19,269 bases of DNA from Paracoccaceae bacterium (GTDB lineage: Bacteria > Pseudomonadota > Alphaproteobacteria > Rhodobacterales > Rhodobacteraceae): NCBI GenBank assembly GCA_027069385.1, contig JALXER010000192.1, positions 1-19,269 of the forward strand, written 5' to 3'. The translations under genes and the position numbers were made by a program. How positions within the stretch are numbered: position 1 is the first letter of the stretch; each line of letters opens with the position of its first letter. The notes beneath the pieces were generated by a model. It saw only the letters and a list, made by a program, of their open reading frames with translations, had not been told where the DNA came from and searched no databases. Below, in pieces: positions 13,926 to 19,269 of this stretch.

Positions 13926-14747
13926 ATGACCCCGATTACCGAATACAAGCACCCGATCAAGTTCTACGCGCTGGCAACCATCGTCCCGTGGGCATTCTGG
14001 TTTGGTGCGGGCAAGCTGAGCCATATGGACAACCCCAACCTTGTTGCGGTCAGCCTGATCGGGTTTATCGGGTTGCTTAGCCCGATGGTTATCGCGTTCT
14101 GGTTTATGTATCAAAGCCCGGCCCTAAGGGCCGATTTCTGGGGCCGGTTTGCAAACCTGCGCGGTATTCGCCCGATCTATCTGCTGCTGGCCTGCTTTCT
14201 GATGCCCGCCAGTATTTTGCTGGCGCAGGCGATCTCGCTGCTGTTTGGCTATAGCGCCGACCAGTTTGTCATTACCGGCCACTATACCTTTACCTCGGGG
14301 GTGTTTCCCGTCTGGTTTCTGCTGATCATCGCCCCCCTGATAGAGGAGTTGGCATGGCATTCTTACGGCACCGATGTCCTGCGCGCGCGGTTCAGCCTGT
14401 TCACCGCCTCTATCATCTTTGCGTTCTACTGGGGCATCTGGCACATTCCGCTGGGGTCGATCAACGGCTATTACCAAAGCCAGCTGGCCGAGGCAGGCTG
14501 GGTTCACGCGGTCAATTTTCTGGTCAGCATCTTTCCGTTCGTGATCATCATGAACTGGCTTTACTATAAAACCAACCGCAACATGCTGGTGCCGGTGGTT
14601 TTTCACATTACCGCCGGATATTTCAACGAGATCTTTGCCACCCACCCCGACAGCAAGGTGATCCAGACCGGATTGCTGATCGTGCTGGCGGTGGTGATCG
14701 TGTTGCGCGACCGGCCGTTCTTTTTCACCAAAGCCCTGCGCGGCTAA
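13926..14747 (+). CDS. CPBP-family intramembrane protease homologue
   Basis: A 273-residue polytopic membrane protein with about seven to eight helices. The Abi/CPBP signature is visible as motif 1 EELAW (140-144), motif 2 YWGIWH (168-173, H173 as catalytic histidine) and a third motif FHITAGYFNE (226-235). In motif 1 the usual EExxxR is EExxxH here (H145), and the Phe before motif 2 His is Trp. The glutamates and histidines believed to form the active site are retained. Family members include CAAX-prenyl endopeptidases, bacteriocin self-immunity proteins and general membrane proteases; which role applies is unknown. It is probably co-transcribed with the TetR gene; AAAAGGAAT precedes the ATG. 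Confidence 0.82.
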   Translation: MTPITEYKHPIKFYALATIVPWAFWFGAGKLSHMDNPNLVAVSLIGFIGLLSPMVIAFWFMYQSPALRADFWGRFANLRGIRPIYLLLACFLMPASILLAQAISLLFGYSADQFVITGHYTFTSGVFPVWFLLIIAPLIEELAWHSYGTDVLRARFSLFTASIIFAFYWGIWHIPLGSINGYYQSQLAEAGWVHAVNFLVSIFPFVIIMNWLYYKTNRNMLVPVVFHITAGYFNEIFATHPDSKVIQTGLLIVLAVVIVLRDRPFFFTKALRG

Positions 14748-14813
14748 TCCGGTTGCATCCGGCAATTGGCGCCGCTAGGCTTCGGGCTGGTCTGTCAAAC
14801 GGGGTGGAACAGC

Positions 14814-15683
14814 TTGGATATACGCGCGCTCTTGATGGGCCTTGCCTTTGTACTGATGTGGAGCAGCGCCTTTACCTCGGCGCGCATCGCGGTGGGCTAT
14901 GCCTCGCCGCTGATGCTGTTATCGGTGCGGTTTCTGGTTTCGGGGCTGCTGGCAATCGTCATTGCCAGGGCCATGGGCCAGCATGCGCGGCTTTCGCGCC
15001 AGCAATGGGTTGCGGTTATTCTGTTCGGCCTGTTGCAAAACGGGGTGTACTTAGGCGCTAACTTTATGGCCATGCAATGGATAGAGGCCGGTCTGGCCGC
15101 AATTATCGCCAGCCTGTTGCCCTTGCTGGTTGCGCTGGTGGCGTGGCTGTTCATGGGTGAACACCTTGGCAAGGTCGGGATGCTCGGGTTGGCGATGGGG
15201 CTGGCGGGGGTGGTGGTGATCATGGCCGACCGCCTGTCATCGGGGGCCGACATTATCGGCGTGGCGCTGGCCTTTTTGGGGGTGCTGGCGCTGACCGGCG
15301 CAACCCTGCTGGTGCGCGGGGCCACCGGCTCGGGCAATGTGCTGATGGTGGTCGGGTTGCAAATGCTGGTCGCCAGCGCGGCGCTGTTTCCGGTATCGCT
15401 GGCATTTGAAACCATCCATATCGAATGGAGCTGGCAGTTGATCACCGCCTTTACCTATACCACCCTTGTGCCGGGCGTGATTGCGACATTGGTCTGGTTT
15501 TTGCTGGTGCGCCGGATTGGCGCGACAAATGCGGCCAGCTTTCATTTTCTCAACCCGTTTTTCGGCGTTGCCATCGCGGCGCTGGTCGCGGGTGAATCCC
15601 TGAACGCGCGCGACATCATCGGGGTGGTGATTGTCACCGTCGGCATTTTCGTGTTGCAAAGCGCCAATCGGGCGCGGGCGTAA
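14814..15683 (+). CDS. EamA/DMT-superfamily transporter
   Basis: A 289-residue inner-membrane protein with ten hydrophobic helices arranged as two EamA repeats (about 5-135 and 150-285). The first repeat opens with LMGLAFVLMWSSAFTSARIA, typical of drug/metabolite exporters of the RhtA/YdcZ-like kind; the second holds TYTTLVPGVIATLVWF and FHFLNPFFGVAIAALVAGE. Substrate is unknown; amino acids or metabolites are common for the family. I place the start at TTG 14814 (M-DIRALLMG), which follows the purine-rich GGGGTGGAA and begins just before helix 1. A TTG at 14766 or the ATG at 14835 are alternatives. It follows the CPBP gene by 66 bp; co-transcription is possible. Confidence 0.85.
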   Translation: MDIRALLMGLAFVLMWSSAFTSARIAVGYASPLMLLSVRFLVSGLLAIVIARAMGQHARLSRQQWVAVILFGLLQNGVYLGANFMAMQWIEAGLAAIIASLLPLLVALVAWLFMGEHLGKVGMLGLAMGLAGVVVIMADRLSSGADIIGVALAFLGVLALTGATLLVRGATGSGNVLMVVGLQMLVASAALFPVSLAFETIHIEWSWQLITAFTYTTLVPGVIATLVWFLLVRRIGATNAASFHFLNPFFGVAIAALVAGESLNARDIIGVVIVTVGIFVLQSANRARA

Positions 15684-15731
15684 CAGAAAGTTTAGGTGAC
15701 AGTGAATAAGGCGCTGTCTAAACAGCCTGAT

Positions 15732-16445
15732 ATGGAATTTGTATTTGGATATGGTGCGGGGCTGTTAACCCTGATTAACCCCTGCGTTCTGCCGGTGCTG
15801 CCGATTGTGCTGGCAAGCTCGGTCAATTCACATAAACACGGGCCGTTGGCGCTGGCATTTGGCATGTCGATCGTATTTGTCGCGCTGGGCATGTTTGTGG
15901 CAACCCTTGGCAGCAGTATCGGCCTGACCCCGAACCGGGTGTCGCAGATCGGCGCGGTGATGATGATCGTGTTCGGAGTGATCCTGCTGGTGCCGCGTCT
16001 GAACAAGATATTCAGCGCCGCAACTGCGGGGTTTTCCGCCTCGGCGGATGCGCGCATGGATGCCACCAACGCCACGGGCCTGCGTGGCCAGTTTATCGGT
16101 GGAGCCATTTTGGGGGCGGTCTGGTCGCCGTGTACCGGACCAACGCTGGGCGGGGCAATTGCGCTGGCCTATAACGGTGACGATCTGTGGTTTGCCGCCG
16201 GAATCATGACCAGCTTTGCCCTGGGGATTTCGACGATCATTCTGATCCTTGGCTATGGCGCGCGCGAGGCGATCCGCTCCCGTCAGGCTGCATTGCGCGC
16301 CATTGCCTCTAAATCCAAGGTCATTATGGGCGTGGTGTTCCTGCTGGTCGGCATCATGATCCTGACCAACTTTCACCACGTCATAGAACGCTGGCTGCTG
16401 GAAATCATGCCCGACTGGCTGCTGGACTTTTCTGTAAAACTCTAA
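15732..16445 (+). CDS. CcdA-type transmembrane thiol-disulfide transporter
   Basis: A 237-residue membrane protein with about six helices, homologous to CcdA and the DsbD membrane domain. Two cysteines sit in the expected Pro-Cys motifs, INPCVLP (C18) and WSPCTGPT (C134), the pair that relays electrons from cytoplasmic thioredoxin across the membrane. The likely acceptor is the thioredoxin-like protein encoded 15 bp downstream. The start is uncertain: ATG at 15732 places residue 1 just before helix 1 as in relatives but lacks a clear Shine-Dalgarno; GTG codons at 15696 and 15702 are in frame and would add 10-12 residues. It lies 48 bp after the EamA gene. It may serve cytochrome c maturation or general periplasmic reduction; no other ccm gene is nearby. 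Confidence 0.87.
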   Translation: MEFVFGYGAGLLTLINPCVLPVLPIVLASSVNSHKHGPLALAFGMSIVFVALGMFVATLGSSIGLTPNRVSQIGAVMMIVFGVILLVPRLNKIFSAATAGFSASADARMDATNATGLRGQFIGGAILGAVWSPCTGPTLGGAIALAYNGDDLWFAAGIMTSFALGISTIILILGYGAREAIRSRQAALRAIASKSKVIMGVVFLLVGIMILTNFHHVIERWLLEIMPDWLLDFSVKL

Positions 16446-16460
16446 TCAAAGGAAACCACC

Positions 16461-16862
16461 ATGAAACGACGTCACTTTCTGGGCCTGTCCCTTGCCCTGA
16501 CCCTAACTCCGCTGGCCGCCATGGCCGATGAGGGCTGGATCGAATACGAATGGGGCACTTTGTCCGAAATGTTGGCGCAGGGCGATACGGTGCTGGTTGA
16601 CTATAGCGCCACATGGTGCAGCACCTGCAAACGTCAGGAACAGGTGATCGCGCAACTGCGCGCCGCCAATCCGGCCTATGATAACGCGATGAAATTTCTG
16701 CGGGTCGATTGGGACACCTATCAAAGCGAAGAAGTCACCACCAGCCGCGGCATTCCGCGCCGCTCTACCCTGCTGGTACTGCGCGGAGACCAGGAACTGG
16801 GCCGAATCGTTGCGGGAACCTCGGTTAGCGATATTCAGGCGTTGCTGGACCTCGGGCTGTAA
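16461..16862 (+). CDS. Periplasmic thioredoxin-like protein
   Basis: A 133-residue secreted thioredoxin-fold protein. Residues 1-22 are a signal peptide (basic KRR, hydrophobic core, cut near AAMA-D). The active site reads TWCSTCK (C53, C56). The cis-proline loop expected before a Thr-Leu-Leu strand has serine instead (RRSTLLV, S102), while a Pro occurs three residues earlier (P99). AAAGGAAACCACC precedes the ATG, 15 bp after the ccdA stop, so the two form an operon. It probably receives electrons from CcdA in the periplasm and passes them to a disulfide-containing target, as TlpA, CcmG or the C-terminal domain of DsbD do. The target is unknown. Confidence 0.85.
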   Translation: MKRRHFLGLSLALTLTPLAAMADEGWIEYEWGTLSEMLAQGDTVLVDYSATWCSTCKRQEQVIAQLRAANPAYDNAMKFLRVDWDTYQSEEVTTSRGIPRRSTLLVLRGDQELGRIVAGTSVSDIQALLDLGL

Positions 16863-16991
16863 AATATCCGACCAAGCAGCGACCACATGAAATATTGTTA
16901 ACGAATCAACCCGCCTTGTGGCACTATTTGTTTGCAATGCGCCGAAAATTACGCCTTACTTGCTCCACAAAAACAACAGTGGAGGAAGAAT

Positions 16992-17963
16992 ATGAACATT
17001 CATACCAAATTGTTCGGGGCGGCTGCGGCGGCGCTGATGATGACCGGCGGCGCGGCATTTGCGCAAGACTGCCCGCATGGCGACCTTGACGCGCGCTATT
17101 GCGACGTGGACGGCGACCTGCTGGCGGATACGCCGACCGATCCGGCCGATTGGGTCAACCCTGATACGCTGATCTTTGCCTATACTCCGGTCGAAGACCC
17201 GGCGGTTTACGAAGAAGCATGGTCCGATTTCCTGACCTATCTTGAGGAAAAGACCGGCAAAGACGTGGTGTTCTTTCCGGTTCAGTCCAACGCCGCCCAG
17301 ATCGAGGCCATGCGTTCGGGCCGTCTGCATATCGCCGGCTTTAACACCGGTTCAAACCCGCTTGCCGTGAACTGTGCCGGGTTCAACCCGTTCACCATTA
17401 TGGCCTCGGAAGACGGCAATTTCGGCTATGAGATGGAAATCATCACCTATCCGGGTTCGGGTATCGAAAGTGTTGAAGATATTCGCGGTGGGCAGCTTGC
17501 CTTTACCTCGCCCACGTCCAATTCGGGCTTCAAGGCGCCGTCGGCGATTCTGATGTCCGACTTTGACATGATCGCGGAACGCGACTTTGAACCGGTATTC
17601 TCGGGGAAACACGACAACTCTATTCTTGGGGTTGCCAATCAGGATTATCCGGCCGCATCGATTGCCAACTCGGTTCTGCACCGGATGATTTCGCGCGATG
17701 TGATTCAGGAAGGTGACGTGATTTCGATCTATAAATCGCAAACCTTCCCGACCACCGGTTTCGGGGTTGCACATGACCTTGATCCCGAACTGGCCGCACA
17801 GATTCGCGATGCGTTCTTCAGCTTTGAATGGGAAGGAACCTCTTTGCAGGAAGAATTCTCCAAGTCGAACGAAGCGCAGTTCATCCCGATGACCTATCAG
17901 GAATTCTGGGAAGTTATCCGCAAAATCGACGCGGCTAACGGTGTTTCCTACACCTGTGAATAA
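16992..17963 (+). CDS. phnD: Phosphonate/phosphite ABC transporter, periplasmic binding protein
   Basis: A 323-residue solute-binding protein. A signal peptide occupies 1-24 (hydrophobic Ala-rich core, cut after AFA). The mature protein shows the PhnD features FAYTPVEDP, the ligand loop SPTSNSGFKAPSA (the STSG-like oxyanion-binding loop), SGKHDNSILGV and NQDYPAASIANSVL. These place it in the PhnD group that binds phosphonates, phosphite or phosphate-like anions in the periplasm and delivers them to PhnC-PhnE. An early Cys-rich, Asp-rich stretch (CPHGDLDARYCDVDGD) follows the signal peptide and is longer than in E. coli PhnD. GGAGGAAGA precedes the ATG at 16992. No convincing Pho box was seen in the 129-bp gap upstream. 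A hairpin separates it from phnC. Confidence 0.92.
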   Translation: MNIHTKLFGAAAAALMMTGGAAFAQDCPHGDLDARYCDVDGDLLADTPTDPADWVNPDTLIFAYTPVEDPAVYEEAWSDFLTYLEEKTGKDVVFFPVQSNAAQIEAMRSGRLHIAGFNTGSNPLAVNCAGFNPFTIMASEDGNFGYEMEIITYPGSGIESVEDIRGGQLAFTSPTSNSGFKAPSAILMSDFDMIAERDFEPVFSGKHDNSILGVANQDYPAASIANSVLHRMISRDVIQEGDVISIYKSQTFPTTGFGVAHDLDPELAAQIRDAFFSFEWEGTSLQEEFSKSNEAQFIPMTYQEFWEVIRKIDAANGVSYTCE

Positions 17964-17974
17964 GGTTTGAAATC

Positions 17975-18010
17975 AATGGCGCCTGCACCACTTGTGGGCG
18001 CCATTTTGTT
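17975..18010 (+). terminator. Hairpin with T-rich tail between phnD and phnC (possible attenuator)
   Basis: A perfect 9-bp stem AATGGCGCC / GGCGCCATT (17975-17983 and 17997-18005) encloses a 13-nt loop in which CAC and GTG can pair further. TTGTTT follows. The element lies 11 bp after the phnD stop inside what should be one operon. It may end most transcripts after phnD or protect the phnD 3' end, raising the binding protein over the membrane components. Confidence 0.7.
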
Positions 18011-18028
18011 TGCCCATCGAGGAACGAA

Positions 18029-18820
18029 ATGCTTCAACTAAATAATTTGACCAAGGTCTACGGCACCGGCGACAAGGCGTTGACGGACGTAACCATAAAT
18101 ATTCCCGGAGGGCAGGTGCTGGCACTGATCGGGCCGTCGGGTGCGGGCAAAAGTACGCTAATCCGCTGCATCAACCGGCTGGTAGAACCCACCAGCGGCA
18201 CCGTTACCCTGAAAGGGGTCGAACTGACGGGCCTTGGCAGCAATGCCTTGCGCAAACAGCGCCGTAACATGGGCATGATTTTTCAGGAATACGCGCTGGT
18301 GGAGCGGTTGACGGTGATGGAAAACGTGCTGTCCGGTCGCCTGGGCTATGTCGGTTTCTGGGCCAGCTTTTTTCGCAAGTTTCCGCAAGCGGACGTGGAC
18401 GAGGCCTATCGCCTGCTGGACCGCGTCGGCCTGCTGGACATGGCTGACAAACGCGCCGACGAATTGTCGGGCGGTCAGCGCCAACGGGTGGGGATTTGCC
18501 GCGCCCTGATCCAGAACCCGAGCCTGCTGCTGGTCGATGAACCGACCGCATCGCTCGACCCCAAAACCTCTCGCCAGATCATGCGGTTGATCGTTGAACT
18601 GTGCCGCGAGCGCAATCTGGCCGCCATCATCAACATTCACGACGTTGCATTGGCGCAAATGTTCGTGGAACGGGTGATCGGGCTGAAACTGGGTGTCATG
18701 GTGTTTGACGGCGGGCCGGATGACCTGACCCCCGAAGTTCTGACCGACATTTACGGCGAGGAAGACTGGGAAGCGACCATCGAAAAGGTCGAGGACGAGG
18801 AAGAGGACGAAATGCTATGA
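18029..18820 (+). CDS. phnC: Phosphonate-type ABC transporter, ATPase
   Basis: A 263-residue ABC ATPase. Walker A is GPSGAGKST (35-43), the Q-loop Q86, the signature LSGGQRQR (146-153), Walker B LLLVDE (166-171) and the switch histidine H204 in NIHD. The insert GRLGYVGFWASFFRKFP after the Q-loop is characteristic of PhnC-type ATPases. It powers import through PhnE of ligand delivered by PhnD. The C-terminus ends in an unusually acidic tail, EKVEDEEEDEML. GAGGAAC precedes the ATG. Its stop overlaps the phnE start (ATGA), giving translational coupling. Confidence 0.93.
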   Translation: MLQLNNLTKVYGTGDKALTDVTINIPGGQVLALIGPSGAGKSTLIRCINRLVEPTSGTVTLKGVELTGLGSNALRKQRRNMGMIFQEYALVERLTVMENVLSGRLGYVGFWASFFRKFPQADVDEAYRLLDRVGLLDMADKRADELSGGQRQRVGICRALIQNPSLLLVDEPTASLDPKTSRQIMRLIVELCRERNLAAIINIHDVALAQMFVERVIGLKLGVMVFDGGPDDLTPEVLTDIYGEEDWEATIEKVEDEEEDEML

Positions 18821-19269
18821 GCGTCGCACTTGACTCGGTTGTAGGCAAACCCTGGAAAAAACCCGCCTTTATCAGCAATCCGTGGGTGCGCCGCGGGTTG
18901 ATTGTTGCTTTGGTGGTTTATCTGGTTCTGTCGATTATCGGAACGCGCGGTATCGCGCACGGGTTGGCATGGGCCGGACTGGTCGAAGACCGCTTTACCT
19001 TTGGCACCATCGACCGGTTTTTCACCGGTATCGATGTCAACTGGCACCGGATCATTTCGCGCGGGCTGGAACGGGGTATGAAATTTATTGTCGGCTTTAC
19101 CGAGCCGGACTTTTTGTCGCGTTCGAAGGACATCTGGAATGGCCTGATCGAATCGGTGTTGATGACCATTGCATCAACCGTTGTGGGTATCGCGATTTCC
19201 ATACCGATCGCGCTGGGGGCGGCGCGCAATATTGCGCCGTTGCCGATTTATCTGGCCTGCCGGATGATC
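18817..19269 (+). CDS. phnE: Phosphonate-type ABC transporter, permease (cut by the window end)
   Basis: The first 151 codons of a membrane permease are visible. A membrane helix lies at about 27-43, then a periplasmic segment (about 44-105) containing RFTFGTIDRFF and FTEPDFLSRSKDIWNGLIESV, then a second helix (about 108-133) that opens the permease domain (VLMTIASTVVGIAISIPIALGAA). This order matches PhnE. The ATG at 18817 overlaps the phnC stop, with a purine-rich ribosome site inside the codons for the acidic tail of PhnC. The remainder, and any second permease gene, lie outside the window. Confidence 0.9.
   Translation, partial: MSVALDSVVGKPWKKPAFISNPWVRRGLIVALVVYLVLSIIGTRGIAHGLAWAGLVEDRFTFGTIDRFFTGIDVNWHRIISRGLERGMKFIVGFTEPDFLSRSKDIWNGLIESVLMTIASTVVGIAISIPIALGAARNIAPLPIYLACRMI

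Noticed and set aside
16919..16936. Sigma-54-like TGGCAC ... TTGCA before phnD
   Set aside because: The GG to GC distance is 12 bp rather than the strictly required 10, so it should not function as a -24/-12 promoter.
16863..16991. Search for a Pho box upstream of phnD
   Set aside because: No pair of CTGTCAT-like 7-mers with 4-bp spacing was found; phosphate control cannot be claimed from this sequence.

Overview
The window looks like a chromosomal segment of an alphaproteobacterium, most probably a marine Rhodobacteraceae/roseobacter-type organism. The basis is a GC content of about 60% (judged by eye), short intergenic gaps, AAGGA-type ribosome sites, and the family flavour of the proteins: an RTX type I-secreted hydrolase, a GlnK-AmtB pair, HU, and a PhnD-C-E transporter. 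No rRNA, tRNA, CRISPR array, insertion sequence or phage gene was recognised. Genus assignment is inference only.

Layout. (1) 1-1786, minus strand: the 5' portion of a large secreted protein, a clan GH-A-like glycoside hydrolase joined to at least 14 RTX calcium-binding nonapeptides; it runs off the left edge. (2) 2011-5094, minus strand: a two-gene unit, a class A penicillin-binding protein followed by a choline-kinase-like phosphotransferase. (3) 5349-7020, plus strand: glnK-amtB, ammonium sensing and uptake, closed by a strong terminator. (4) 7207-10514: adenine deaminase and AMP nucleosidase with an ATGA overlap, together turning AMP into ribose 5-phosphate, hypoxanthine and ammonia. (5) 10695-10985: an HU-family protein with its own terminator. 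(6) 11121-12023: glutaminase, convergent with (7) 12034-13181: a MerR-type metal sensor divergent from a cation diffusion facilitator, with a textbook 19-bp-spacer MerR promoter between them. (8) 13237-14747: a TetR regulator with a near-perfect palindromic operator, and a CPBP-type membrane protease homologue. (9) 14814-16862: an EamA/DMT exporter, then a CcdA-type membrane thiol transporter and a periplasmic thioredoxin-like protein. (10) 16992 to the right edge: phnD-phnC-phnE for phosphonate/phosphite-type uptake, with a hairpin between phnD and phnC; phnE is cut by the window end.

Functional threads. Nitrogen is the main one: ammonium uptake and sensing (glnK-amtB), ammonia from purine salvage (ade-amn) and ammonia from glutamine (glsA) lie within 7 kb. 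Further units handle cell wall synthesis, metal efflux, periplasmic reduction and phosphorus uptake. I see no clearly unprecedented system. The points most worth a second look are the adjacent AMP-to-hypoxanthine route, the Cys-substituted metal site in the CDF exporter, the cis-Pro-less thioredoxin paired with CcdA, the 81-bp super-repeat in the RTX domain, and the phn operon hairpin.
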